In this document: in pieces, positions 13,301 to 20,184 of the stretch
Layout: each line of letters opens with the position of its first letter
Numbering within the stretch: position 1 is the stretch's first letter
Assembly (NCBI GenBank): GCA_905221605.1
Contig: CAJNDS010002124.1
Span: 180,996 to 228,495 of the forward strand
Source of the DNA: Symbiodinium natans
Taxonomy: Eukaryota > Sar > Dinophyceae > Suessiales > Symbiodiniaceae
Length of the DNA stretch: 47,500 nt
Direction: 5' to 3'
Translations under genes and position numbers: made by a program
Notes under the pieces: model-generated
What the model saw: the letters and a program-made list of their open reading frames with translations, nothing else
What the model was told of the DNA's origin: nothing
Databases searched by the model: none

Positions 13301-15899
13301 TAAACCCTAAACCCTAAACCCTCCTAAACCCTAAACCCTAAACCCTCCTAAACCCTCCTAAACCCTCCTAAACCCTAAACCCTCTTCCTCTCCTCTTCCA
13401 CTCCTCTTCCTCTCCTCTTCCTCTCCTCTTCCTCTCCTCTTCCTCTCCTCAACCCTAAACCCTAAACCCTAAACCCTAGACCCTAAACCCTAAACCCTAA
13501 ACCCTAAACCCTAAACCCTAAACCCTCCTAAACCCTAAACCCTAAACCCTCCTAAACCCTCCTAAACCCTCCTAAACCCTCCTAAACCCTCCTAAACCCT
13601 CCTAAACCCTCCTAAACCCTCCTAAACCCTAAACCCTAAACCCTAAACCCTAAACCCTAAACCCTAAACCCTAAACCCTAAACCCTAAACCCTAAACCCT
13701 AAACCCTAAACCCTAAACCCTAAACCCTAAACCCTAAACCCTAAACCATAAACCATAAACCCTAAACCCTAAACCCTAAACCCTAAACCCTAAACCCTAA
13801 ACCCTAAACCCTAAACCCTAAACCCTAAACCCTAAACCCGAAACCCTAAACCCTAAACCCTAAACCCTAAACCCGAAACCCGAAACCCTAAACCCTAAAC
13901 CCTAGACCCTAAACCCTACACCCTACACCCCAAACCCTACACCCTAAACCCTAAACCCTAAACCCTAAACCTTAAGCCCTAAACCCTAAACCCTAAACCC
14001 TAAACCCTAAACCCTAAACCCTAAACCCTAAACCCTAAAACGCCCAAAAGAGAAGCTTACAGGACTTCCGGATCTGTCACATTGGCGACTCCCTGCACCA
14101 CGACGTGAAGGGCGCCATCTCGGTGGATGCCCCAGCTTCAGGGACGTAGGGTTTAGGGTTTGGGGTTTAGGGTTTAGGGTTTGGGATTTGGGGTTTAGGG
14201 TTTAGGGTTTGAGATTTGGGATTTGGGGTTTAGGGTTTAGGGGCTGGGGTTCCAGTAGGGGTCTTCGTAGGGTTTTCGTAGGCCTTTGGCAGGGTTTTAG
14301 GAGGTTTTGAGATACCCAAACCCCAAATCCTCCCCCAATGGCAGCCTCCAGCCTAAACCCTAAACTCTGAACCTCAATTGAAGAATGCCACATCCTGTCG
14401 GTACCCTGCAAGTCCTATAAACCCTATCAACTCTAGCATCCCAATTTCAACTCTATAAACCAGGCCCTAAAAGCTCTGTATACAGGCCCCATAAGCACTG
14501 TAAACCCTACAGGCCCTATGAACCCGAAGGCACCCTGCTCTTTCTATCCCAAAGCTGCCAAAAGCCCCCCAGAGTTGTGCGCCCTTAAGACGGAGGTGGG
14601 CTTCGACGCGGCCTTTGTCGCGAAGACAGGCCGCGGCCTTGGGTTTAGGGTTTAGGGTTTAGGGTTTAGGGTTTAGGGTTTAGGGTTTAGGGTTTAGGGT
14701 TCAGGGGTTAAAGGCTTCCAGGGTTTCAGGGATGAAGGTTTTGGGGGTTTAGGGTTCAAGGGTTTAAGGTTTTGGAGGTCGGCTTTTTGAGGGTTGCTTC
14801 GCACTCTGAAGCCTGAAACCCCTTAAAGCCCGAACGCTTAGAATCACCCCAAGCCCGATCATCTCAAGCTCTGTTATAAACCCTAAACCCTAAACCCAAA
14901 ACCCTCAATCCTAAACCCTAGACCCTAAACCCTAAACTCTAAACCCTAAACCCTAGCCCTAAACCCGAAACTCGAAACCCGATAAGAAGCCCAAGCCCTC
15001 AGCACCACAGGCATCCATGCCGAAGACATGGGGGGCCAAGACTCCGAGCTCACCCAGGCCGGCCACATGATCAGAGGTTGGGGTTTAGGGTTTAGGGTTT
15101 AGGGTTTAGGGTTTAGGGTTTAGGGTTTAGGGTTGACGGTTGAGGGTTGAGGGTTGAGGGTTGAGGGATCTCAAGGGACTAAAGGAGGGACCCTCACAAG
15201 GGACCTTAGGGGTTATTCAGGGGTACTTTAGGGGCAACTAGTCAGGTAAGAGTTTAGGGTTTAGGGTTTAGGGTTTAGGGTTTAGGGTTGAGGGTTGAGG
15301 GTTGAGGGTTTAGGGTCTATTGAAATTGTGAAGGGTTCAAGTCTGGGAAAGTTTCGAGGAAAGTTTCCAGGAGCTTCTTTTTTTGGGTTTTCCTTGGTTT
15401 AGGGTTTAGGGTTAGAGTGGAGGTTTAGGGTTTAGGGTTTAGGGTTTAGGGTTTAGGGTTTAGGCTGTTCAGTTTTGCTGCAAGTAGGGTTCGAACCTCA
15501 GCCTTCATCCGGGTTTGCTGCTCCCGTGGCTGCAGCTGGGCGGACGCGCAGCTGTCTTTTGTGGGACCACGGTTTAGGGTTGAGGGTTTAGGGTTTAGGA
15601 TGTGGAGTCTCCTCCACATCCCTTGGCAGAGTTCTGTTGGAGTTGATCGTCGATTCTGTTGCAGGCTTTCAGACCCGGGTTTAGGGTCAAGGGTTTAGGG
15701 TTTAGGGTTTAGGGTTTAACCCTAAACCCCAAACCGCAAACCGTATAAGCCCTGCACCCACTGCCCAGACTCCAGAAAGCTACAAGAGCTCTGGGGTTGA
15801 TTCATTTTTCCGGCAGGTCGGCATCCGAGACCTCTGCGAGGAAGAGGAGGCTTCGTGCTGGAGTTTAGGGTTTAGGGTTTAGGGTTTAGGGTTTAGGGC

Positions 15900-15938
<39 letters not shown>

Positions 15939-16413
15939 GGTTCATTCAGGGTTAGGGGGTTGGGAGTAAAATTGGTTTCGAGGGGTGTAGAGGTGCAGGC
16001 TTCCCATGGGTTTAAATGTTTGTGTAGAGGTGCGAGTGTATCTTAGCGGCTTCGGGCTTCTTTCTGAGGGGGGGGGGGGTCTTGGACTAGTGGTTTAGAG
16101 GTTTAGAGTTTGGAGGCTTAGATCTTCGGTTTAAAGGTTAGAGGTTTAGTAGTCTTGCAGTTCAGAGTTTAGGGCTTTCAGTTTCTGGGGGTTTAGGCTA
16201 TTCTACACCGTAAACCCTGAATGAACCCTCAACCCTAAACTCTAGGCCCTAAACCCTACACCCTAAACCCTAACTCTAAGCCTTAAACCCTAAACCCTAA
16301 GCCCTAAACCCTAAGCCCTAACCTAAACCCTAAACCCTGACACCCCGCCACCCCCAAATTTTCCGCGCCAGGTGCCCCTTCCGCAGTCCGCCGTCCCCTG
16401 CTTCGCCTGGTGA
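1299..16413 (+). CDS. HAD-superfamily class IIA hydrolase, 18 exons, 5' partial
   Basis: Probable phosphatase-like hydrolase of the HAD superfamily, subclass IIA (TIGR01459-like). Exons I propose: 1299-1364, 1633-1738, 2154-2212, 3388-3445, 4049-4101, 5029-5093, 6002-6028, 6788-6832, 7026-7062, 9430-9453, 10101-10133, 10911-10952, 11747-11818, 14063-14122, 14596-14629, 15011-15057, 15817-15849, 16372-16413. They sum to 903 nt, one frame with a terminal TGA. Family landmarks appear in the expected order: VTSGE, RVLWIAW, FFEGL, EADF, ICANPD, YERLGG, FGKPY (motif III Lys), GDSLHHD (motif IV acids), FDAAFV, GIHAED and a C-terminal Trp. Motif I (the Asp nucleophile) is missing and presumably lies upstream. 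Nine of 17 introns start with GC, eight with GT; all end in AG. Substrate cannot be inferred. Individual boundaries could move by a few codons; a transcript would settle them. Confidence 0.85.
1365..1632 (+). other. Intron with a Pro/Ala-rich open segment
   Basis: It ends in CCCTAAACCC and then TTTAGGG units, the last of which supplies the acceptor TTTAG. At 1457-1563 a repetitive open stretch reads APVEPAAPLEPASAPVE and so on, with an AG|GC start. It does not keep the phase of the neighbouring exons, so I leave it as intron. Confidence 0.45.
1633..1738 (+). CDS. HAD hydrolase exon, VTSGE motif
   Basis: Phase 0 in, 1 out. It begins GWDPY and ends EVTSGEMAFRYLAKQ, matching the family's G-F/W-DP and TSGE segments. 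The acceptor AG comes from inside a TTTAGGG unit. The donor is CAAG|GC; a GT five bases further on is the alternative. About ten residues between GWDP and VTSGE are longer than usual, so a small extra intron is possible. Confidence 0.7.
1739..2153 (+). other. Intron framed by telomere-like arrays
   Basis: Near its 5' end is a TTTAGGG array (about 1749-1875), near its 3' end CCCTAAA units (about 2079-2140), with 200 bp of unique sequence between. The two arms are complementary and could form a stem bringing the splice sites together. The open frame at 1897-2091 has no exon character. Confidence 0.75.
2154..2212 (+). CDS. HAD hydrolase exon
   Basis: Reads KFGKRVLWIAWTELLRLQL; two leading bases complete a Gly codon with the preceding exon. 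This fits the family strand before the FEGL segment. The acceptor is AGAG|GC. The donor used here is CTA|GTGGGT; its exact position is uncertain because a GC donor further upstream is also possible. Confidence 0.65.
2213..3387 (+). other. Large intron with telomere-like arrays and a dispersed repeat
   Basis: Contains TTTAGGG/TTTGGGG units (2217-2345), CCCTAAA arrays (about 2515-2678 and 2797-2856), one copy of a 113-bp dispersed repeat (2911-3023) and a long degenerate CCCCTAAA/CCCCAAAC run (about 3110-3380). An open segment at 2684-2790 looks coding-like but no donor was convincing. Confidence 0.7.
2911..3023 (+). repeat. Dispersed repeat, copy 1
   Basis: About 113 bp that is roughly 90% identical by eye to 23242-23353. 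It begins CTTTGTGGTG and ends GAGTGCAGCCAAG. No terminal inverted repeats are visible. No target-site duplication is visible around this copy, unlike copy 2. Confidence 0.85.
3388..3445 (+). CDS. HAD hydrolase exon, FFEGL motif
   Basis: Reads HGDLRLEARGLGDFFEGLE, phase 0 in, 1 out. FFEGL matches the family's conserved FEGL segment. The donor proposed is GAAG|GC, because it restores the frame and gives FEGLEGYTL across the junction; a GT donor eight bases further on breaks the frame. Confidence 0.75.
3446..4048 (+). other. Intron framed by telomere-like arrays
   Basis: TTTAGGG and TTTGGGG units at 3471-3570 and 3665-3705, CCCTAAA at about 3780-3818 and 3943-4020. An open segment at 3612-3670 is free of stops in all frames but not phase-compatible. 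3851-3905 resembles the TTTCCGAAAATAG repeat seen at 31690. Confidence 0.65.
4049..4101 (+). CDS. HAD hydrolase exon, EADF motif
   Basis: Reads YTLAESVGEADFASASE after two bases that complete a Gly codon. The EADF segment is conserved in the family directly after FEGL. The acceptor is CCCGCAG|GC and the donor CAGAG|GTGGGT, followed at once by TTTAGGG units. Confidence 0.75.
4102..5028 (+). other. Intron with arrays and open segments
   Basis: TTTAGGG units start two bases after the donor (4104-4150), and CCCTAAA units fill about 4900-4985. Open segments at 4335-4429 and 4657-4770 have acceptor-like AG starts, but neither matches the family or the phase. A poly-G run lies near 4472-4490. Confidence 0.55.
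5029..5093 (+). CDS. HAD hydrolase exon
   Basis: Reads VEDACDYEETGNHRLYRSLL, phase 0 in, 2 out. It corresponds to the family segment ending in Y-x-x-x-L-L before the ANPD motif. The acceptor is GCGCAG|GT; the donor GCA|GTTTAGGG is itself the first telomere-like unit. Confidence 0.75.
5094..6001 (+). other. Intron with arrays and a repeat-family insertion
   Basis: TTTAGGG arrays at 5094-5165 and about 5355-5445, a unique/repeat block at 5600-5815 with two poly-G tracts, and CCCTAAA arrays at 5820-5995. At 5879-5904 it carries a near copy of the true 3' splice junction (see findings). Confidence 0.65.
6002..6028 (+). CDS. HAD hydrolase micro-exon
   Basis: A 27-nt exon reading ECNLSHLA; one leading base completes Gln and two trailing bases complete Arg. 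It bridges LLLQ and RPMICANPD as in the family. Acceptor AACAG|GG, donor CCAG|GC. A longer version ending at 6112 (GT donor before TTTAGGG) also keeps frame, so alternative splicing is possible. Confidence 0.65.
6029..6787 (+). other. Intron framed by telomere-like arrays
   Basis: TTTAGGG units at 6113-6225 start about 85 bases after the GC donor. CCCTAAA units fill about 6645-6735. The middle (6226-6640) is mostly unique and contains a short segment (about 6590-6640) similar to 1067-1110. Confidence 0.65.
6788..6832 (+). CDS. HAD hydrolase exon, ANPD motif
   Basis: Reads PMICANPDLRASRQ. The ANPD motif with preceding PM-x-C is the most diagnostic element of class IIA HAD hydrolases in this window. 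The acceptor is CGGAG|GCC; an upstream acceptor at 6763 would add PYFMRPRR. The donor is AAGA|GTGGGT. Confidence 0.8.
7026..7062 (+). CDS. HAD hydrolase exon
   Basis: Reads GGSLLQHGTCHL, phase 1 in, 0 out. It continues the loop after ANPD. The donor CTG|GTGTGTAAG is a good GT donor; reading through to 7087 is also open. Confidence 0.65.
7422..8951 (+). CDS. Ubiquitin-like domain fused to Rab-like small GTPase
   Basis: Three exons (7422-7887, 8103-8251, 8739-8951) join in frame to 275 codons and a TGA. Residues 5-76 look like a ubiquitin fold (ending SLKLNAQDVFYLI). From 84 onwards is a Ras/Rab GTPase: P-loop GGVMAGKT (89-96), switch I Thr114 in DATIGVDF, G3 WDTQG (137-141) where Rabs have WDTAGQ, so the catalytic Gln position is Asn142. 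G4 is THGD (197-200) instead of NKxD, G5 SCRT instead of SAK. It ends KRCSCHLM, a prenylatable CaaX-like tail. Intron 1 is GC-AG, intron 2 GT-AG; neither has telomere arrays. A candidate AG acceptor for leader addition lies at 7391-7392. Likely a membrane-trafficking regulator with altered nucleotide handling. Confidence 0.88.
7888..8102 (+). other. GTPase intron 1, GC-AG
   Basis: Starts GCAGGG after GCGAG and ends CCCAGAG. Splicing here restores the Rab sequence YLRG-AHILMFVF exactly; without it the frame runs into non-Rab sequence. It contains no TTTAGGG or CCCTAAA units. Confidence 0.85.
8252..8738 (+). other. GTPase intron 2 with AT microsatellite
   Basis: GT-AG intron. From about 8275 to 8560 it is a degenerate AAATA/ATAAA microsatellite with almost no G or C. 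The Tyr/Ile-rich minus-strand open frames over it are products of this simple repeat. Confidence 0.85.
9430..9453 (+). CDS. HAD hydrolase micro-exon
   Basis: A 24-nt exon reading VMRPGGWK, phase 0 in and out, with a pyrimidine-rich acceptor CTTCCAG|GT and donor GAAG|GC. It supplies the conserved PG before the YERLGG helix. Because it keeps frame it could be skipped. Confidence 0.6.
9454..10100 (+). repeat. Intron rich in degenerate TTTAGGG units
   Basis: About 9499-9980 is a long run of TTTAGGG, TTTAGGGG, TTCAGGG and TTTGGGG variants. The 3' end lacks a long CCCTAAA arm (only a few CCCTAGAC-like units near 10070-10090), so this intron is asymmetric. Confidence 0.65.
10101..10133 (+). CDS. 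HAD hydrolase exon, YERLGG motif
   Basis: Reads KLRYYERLGGQ, phase 0 in and out; donor CCAG|GC. Joined to the next exon it gives YERLGGQVIYFGKPY, the expected helix-strand-GKP order of the family. This junction argues strongly for GC donors, since GT alternatives (10156, 10171) would insert extra residues. Confidence 0.8.
10134..10910 (+). other. Intron with telomere-like arrays
   Basis: CCCTAAA array at 10372-10465, TTTAGGG units around 10560 and 10822-10890, and a skipped exon-like segment at 10780-10822. A GC-balanced unique stretch lies at 10240-10330. Confidence 0.6.
10911..10952 (+). CDS. HAD hydrolase exon, GKPY motif
   Basis: Reads VIYFGKPYTSAFEE, containing the motif III lysine. 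Phase 0 in and out. Acceptor GGAAG|GTC, donor GGAG|GT. A later GT donor at 10962 adds three codons in frame. Confidence 0.82.
10953..11746 (+). other. Intron with telomere-like arms
   Basis: TTTAGGG units at 10976-11080, then mostly unsequenced-repeat-like C/A-rich text with scattered CCCTAAA units, becoming a regular CCCTAAA array at about 11667-11737 just before the acceptor. Confidence 0.65.
11747..11818 (+). CDS. HAD hydrolase exon, Ala/Glu-rich helix
   Basis: Begins ARHQLCHAVAGGDADRALEL, phase 0 in and out, acceptor CCCTAG|GC, donor CGAG|GC (a GT donor at 11828 adds ARR in frame). It lies between GKPY and GDSLHHD, where the family has a helix of variable length. Confidence 0.7.
12566..12589 (+). 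CDS. Candidate 24-nt cassette exon
   Basis: Has a pyrimidine-rich acceptor (TATCACCAG|GG) and a good donor (GCAG|GTAATG), and encodes eight residues (GSRRTIKQ) in phase 0 to 0. Inclusion would keep the HAD frame just before the GDSLHHD exon. No family counterpart, so it may be optional or false. Confidence 0.35.
12752..12868 (+). other. Open segment with coding character, unplaced
   Basis: After an acceptor-like GCTAAG|GC, one frame reads ELNKLKRQRTSIQSELGG and continues to a TGA at 12866-12868. It cannot join the flanking HAD exons in phase. Either an alternative terminal exon, a remnant of another gene, or chance in GC-rich DNA. Confidence 0.25.
13110..13450 (+). repeat. Duplicated CT-rich minisatellite plus CCCTAAA block
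   Basis: A TCCTCTTCCTC-type pyrimidine minisatellite (about 13107-13245) followed by CCCTAAA and CCCTCCTAAA units; the same composite occurs again at 13382-13625. The CCCTCCTAAA variant is a CCCTAAA unit with an inserted CTC. Confidence 0.9.
13243..14040 (+). repeat. Long CCCTAAA array with variants
   Basis: Head-to-tail CCCTAAA, interrupted by CT-rich blocks, CCCTCCTAAA, CCCGAAA, CCATAAA and CCCTACA variants. It sits directly upstream of the acceptor of the GDSLHHD exon. Confidence 0.95.
14063..14122 (+). CDS. HAD hydrolase exon, GDSLHHD motif IV
   Basis: Encodes exactly 20 codons, DFRICHIGDSLHHDVKGAIS, phase 0 in and out. GDSLHHD supplies the motif IV acidic pair that binds Mg2+. Acceptor TTACAG|GAC; donor ATCTCG|GTGGAT, chosen because it rejoins to VGFDAAFV with the spacing usual in the family. 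A GT at 14146 is the alternative. Confidence 0.88.
14123..14595 (+). other. Intron with TTTAGGG arm
   Basis: TTTAGGG/TTTGGGG units at 14148-14245. The 3' part is a CCCTATAAA/CCCTGTAAA-like degenerate run (14415-14530), not a clean CCCTAAA array. Confidence 0.6.
14596..14629 (+). CDS. HAD hydrolase exon, FDAAFV segment
   Basis: Reads VGFDAAFVAKT plus one base. Acceptor GGAG|GTG, donor ACAG|GC. The junction with the next exon gives AKTGIHAED. A longer 5' version starting at 14573 or 14590 is possible. Confidence 0.75.
14630..15010 (+). other. Intron with complementary telomere-like arms
   Basis: TTTAGGG x8 at 14641-14700 close to the GC donor, CCCTAAA units at 14876-14985 before the acceptor: a clean example of the hairpin-like layout. 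Confidence 0.75.
15011..15057 (+). CDS. HAD hydrolase exon, GIHAED motif
   Basis: Reads IHAEDMGGQDSELTQ after two bases completing Gly. It matches the family's GGIH-x-x-EL segment. Acceptor CCACAG|GC, donor CCCAG|GC. Confidence 0.78.
15058..15816 (+). other. Intron with repeated TTTAGGG blocks
   Basis: TTTAGGG blocks at 15083-15165, 15250-15315, 15400-15465, 15573-15600 and 15678-15718, several ending in TTGAGGG variants; only a short CCCTAAA segment near 15719. A 14-nt exon-like segment at 15665-15678 was considered and not needed. Confidence 0.6.
15817..15849 (+). CDS. HAD hydrolase exon
   Basis: Reads VGIRDLCEEEE, phase 0 in and out. Acceptor CGGCAG|GTC, donor GGAG|GC; the GT donor at 15863 would break the frame to the terminal Trp codon. 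Confidence 0.68.
15850..16371 (+). other. Last intron of the HAD gene
   Basis: TTTAGGG then TTGAGGG units at 15863-15945, a poly-G tract near 16069-16078, and CCCTAAA units at 16200-16340 before the acceptor CGCCAG. Confidence 0.7.
16372..16413 (+). CDS. HAD hydrolase terminal exon
   Basis: Reads VPLPQSAVPCFAW then TGA. The family typically ends with a P-x-x-V-x-x-F-x-W segment, so both the motif and the stop directly after Trp support this as the C terminus. A second frame stays open to a GTGAGC donor at 16420, but it lacks the family ending. Confidence 0.72.
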   Translation: MPLPQSAVPCFAW

Positions 16414-19400
16414 GGGCAGGTGAGCGCCCTCACTGTCTCTTGAGGGTTCTTCTGCTTCTAAGGGCCCCAAGCGTTTAGGGTTAGGGTTTAGGGTTTAGGG
16501 TCTGGTGGTTTAGGGTCTAGGGGTTTAGGGTTTAGGGTTTAGGGTGTAATGAAGGGCTCTAAGGGGCTTAAAGGGATTTAAGTAAAGCCTCATGAGGGTC
16601 GGGTTCTCAGGGCCCCGAGGGCCTCAGGAGCCCTAAACGCTTAAAGGTGTTGTAACGGGTTTAGGGTTTGGGGTTTGGGGTTTAGGTTTTAGGGTTTAGG
16701 GTTTGGGGTTTGGGGTTTATGGCTTCAGGGCTCTTAGAGGCGTCGAACGGAGTTTTATTCCCCAAGCCCCTAAAGGCATTGAATCAAGCCGAAGGGCCCT
16801 CAAAAGAGTACACCCAAACGCACACCACAAGCCCCCAAGCCCCCAAAGCCCGAAGCCCTAAGCCCTAAGCCCTAAACCCGAAAACCCTAAACCCTAAACC
16901 CTAAACCCTAAAGCCCCCGAAGCTCAAAACCCAAACGCCAGAGACCGCCCGAACGCTGACCCCCCCCAAAACTCTTGTAAAGCCTCAACCCCAGACCTCA
17001 CACCCCAAGCCCCATAAGCCCGCTCCAATCGTCGCGACCTCCCAACACCGCCAACTCTGGGTGAATTTCTCAGCCAGGCCGCGTCGCGCGCAGTTTTCCC
17101 TGGCGACCCGCGCGCAGCGAGCCACACAAAAAGTCCTGGCATCACGCTTCCCTGAGCTTCAGATGTAGGGTAAGAGTTTGGTCGCAGATGTCTCCAAAGA
17201 AGGAGCCCTGAACCCCAGAACCCCAAAAAACCCCAACAGATCTTGAGTTCCCCGAAGACTGCACGTCTTCTGTCCCAAGCCTCTTGAGCTCCCAGCACAC
17301 AAAAACCCTGAACCCTGAATTGAACATCTCCAGGCCTTCTTGAAGCAAGCCTCCTCTAGACTCTACTGTAAACCTGAAGCCGCGAACCAGCCTGAAGAGA
17401 GAAGCCCGAGAGTTTCTTTGGGTGGTTTTTGGGGTTTAGGGTTTAGGGTTCGGGGTAGGGCTTTTCGGGAGTTGAAACCCTAAACCCTGAGTCCGAGACC
17501 CTGAACCCTAAATTCTAAACCCCAAGCTGGTTTTTGGGTTTTGGATTTAGATTTTTGCTGCTAGAGTTCTTGTGCTTGACTGGTGGCCTCTTCGGGAATT
17601 ACCAACAAGAGCCCATCACCTACACACCTCCCAAGCCCGAAACGCGAGACCCATCATTCCGAAACCCTAAACCCTACACACCCTAAATCCCAAACGCTCG
17701 ACCCAAAGGCGCCAACCCACCAATCTCACCGAGCCCCGTTGGAGACGCATGGGGTTTAGGGTTTAGGGTTTAGGGTTTAGGGCTTAGGGTTTAGGGTTTA
17801 GGGTTTAGGGTTTAGCGCGTAAGTTTATGCTGGAGTTCTGCGACTGCCGGTCTGCCAGCCTGTTAGTGCCCAGGCCCTACAACCCCCCCAAGCCCTCAGC
17901 CCCAAACCCTCCACCATAACCCTTCATAGCTAAACCCTAAACCCGAAACCCTGAACCCTAAACCCTAAACCCTAAACCCTAAACCCTAAACCCTAAACCC
18001 TAAACCCTAAACCCTAAACCCTAAACCCTTCATAGTAAGTAAGCCAAACTTACCCCTAACCGTAGAACCTCATTCCAAAAACGCCCGTCAATGTGCGCAA
18101 GCAACCATGAACGCCTTGAGATCTTTCAGTCCACTACACGCCCACCCAACCCCTAAGCCCTGAGCCCTAAGCCCTGAGCCCTGAGCCCTAGACCCTAAAC
18201 CCTAAACCCTAAACCCTCAACCCTATAAGCCTCTGGACCCCCCCAAAGCCCCTAAATCTCCCAAAGCCTCCTTGCACCCTTTGGCCACGAAGCTGCCGAA
18301 GACGCGCCTTCCCGGCCATGGTCCGGGCCGCAGGGTTTAGGGTTTAGGGTTTAGGGTTTGGGGTTTAGGGTCTAGGGTTTAGGGTTCAGGGTTCAGGATT
18401 CAGGGTTCAGGGTTTCGGGTTTAGGGGCTTAGGGGTAAAGGGGGTTTAGGGTTGAGTGTGGAGGGGGAGCTTGTTTTAGTGGGTTTGAAGTAGGGTTAAG
18501 AGTGCCTTAGGCTTGGCCTCTACAACTTGCCGGAACTTTAAGTGGTAGGATGGTTGAGGAGTGTAGGACCCCAAAGAAAGCGCATGTCTGGAACAACAAA
18601 AACCAAGTGTAGGGTTTAGATCTGTTCAGAGTGCAGGGTGTCGGATGTGGAGTTTGGAGCTTGGTTTTCTTTTTCGAGGGACTCCAAGCACAAAGGCCCC
18701 ACGCCCAAGGACGATGGGCCTCCTAAACCCGAAACCCTAAACCCTAAACCCTACACCCTAAACCCTAAACCCTTAACCCTAAACCCTAAACCCTAAACCC
18801 CAACGCTTTGTTTTTAGGGCTCTTAGGTGTTTATGGTTTTTGGGTTTCGATGCTTGGAGTTCTGACAGTGTTGGCTTAGAGAGTTCTTAGGGCTCTGCGG
18901 GCTCTTGGGGTTCTTCAGATTCGTAGGGTTCTTGAAGTTCTTCAGATTCGTAGGGTTCTTCGGGTTCTTCCGGTTCTTAAGGTTCTCAGGGTTTTTGGGT
19001 TCTTAGGGTTCTTAGGGTTCTTAGGGTTCTTAGGGTTCTTAGGGTTCTTAGGGTCTCAGGGTTCTTAGGGTTCTTAGGGTTCTTAGGGTTCTTAGGGTCT
19101 CAGGGTTCTTAGGGTTCTTAGGGTTCTTAGGGTTCTTAGGGTTCTTAGGGTTCTTAGGGTTCTTGGGGTGCTTAGGGTTCTTAGGGTTCTTAGGGTTCTT
19201 AGGGTTCTTGGGGTGCTTAGGGTTCTTAGGGTTCTTAGTTGTTAGGGTGCTTAGGGTTCAGAGCTGGAGGTGTAGGGTCCGAGGTTTGAGCTTTATGGGA
19301 GGCTGGGGGGGTCTGGGGCTTGATCTCGATAACCCTAAAGCCCTTGAAGCCCCTCAAGCCCCTAAAGCCCCTAAAGCCCCTAAGCCCTAAACCCTGAAAC

Positions 19401-20184
19401 CCCTGAATCCCCAGATCCTAAACCCGAAAGCCTGAACCCTGAAGCCGTAGACGCGTCTTTTTTTGGGCTTCGGGGTGGCGGGGGTTTGCAGGAAATAATT
19501 TTAATTAGAATAGGGGTTCTTAGGGTTCTTAGAGTTCTGAGAACTCTTCGGGTTCTTTCAGATCCTTAGGCTGCTTTAGGTTCTTAGGTTCTTAGGGTTC
19601 TTAGAGTTCTGAGAATTCTTAGGGTTCTTCAGATCTTTAGGTTCTTAGGGTTCTTCAGGTTCTTAGGACTCTTAGGGCTCTTGGGTAGTGAAATCTGACC
19701 CCTAGAGTAGCATGTTGTTGGCTTGTTGAGGCTTTGGGATGTGGGACGTCTTTGCTTCGAGCATCTTCCGGTTTCGTCTTTGGCTTTAGTGTTCGGGTTT
19801 GGGGTTTAGGGTTTAGGGTTTAGGGTTTAGGGTTTAGGGTTTAGGGTTTAGGGCTTGCGCCTGGCACCCATATCCTGGGAGTTAGGGGGTTTTAAGCCAA
19901 AAAGCCTAAACCGCTGCAACCCTAAACCCCAAAACCCTAAACCCGAAACCCTAAAACCCTAACCCTAAACCCTAAACCCTAAACCCTGCTTCCTAAAGCC
20001 CCCCGGCCCTGCAGAGTCTTAAACGCCTAAAATCCAGAAGGCCCTAGAACTATTCTGATGAAAGCCCAACCCTTTTTACTCGACCCCGAACCCATATCAA
20101 CCAGCCCGAAAAATCCCGACAACCAGAATCCAAACCCCGCAGCCCCAAACCCTAAACCCTAAACCCGAGATCCTTCATCCATAG
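16414..20184. other. Ambiguous stretch between recognised genes
   Basis: Many telomere-like arrays (16474-16550, 16660-16720, 17430, 17750-17815, 17935-18025, 18330-18400, 19800-19850, 19920-19990) and exon-like islands on either strand. Plus-strand islands: 17334-17421 (reads AFLKQASSRLYCKPEAANQP) and 17093-17168 (ends with a stop). Minus-strand islands with AG|G edges: about 17040-17106 and 18264-18309. I could not decide on a gene or strand. Confidence 0.5.
18998..19245. repeat. 9-bp variant array (TTCTTAGGG)n
   Basis: About 25 units of GGGTTCTTA, with occasional GGGTCTCA units. It looks like a telomere unit extended by two bases. Related TTCTTAGG units continue at 19515-19680, and the complementary form (CCCTAAGAA-like) appears at 46460-46660. 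Confidence 0.92.

Larger units (their letters stand above)
11819..14062 (+). repeat. Largest array-filled intron of the HAD gene
   Basis: Degenerate TTTAGGG/TTTTTAGGG units at 11826-12175, small CCCTAAA run at 12238-12320, unique sequence to about 13080, then CT-rich minisatellite blocks and about 750 bp of CCCTAAA (13243-14040). It contains a candidate 24-nt cassette exon (12566-12589) and an unexplained open segment at 12752-12868. Confidence 0.7.

Noticed and set aside
13243-14040. CRISPR array
   Set aside because: Repeats are contiguous heptamers without spacers, in a eukaryotic context.
15665-15678. 14-nt HAD exon (FQTR)
   Set aside because: Phase-compatible only with a GT donor at 15077; the GC donor at 15058 gives the family's usual length without it.
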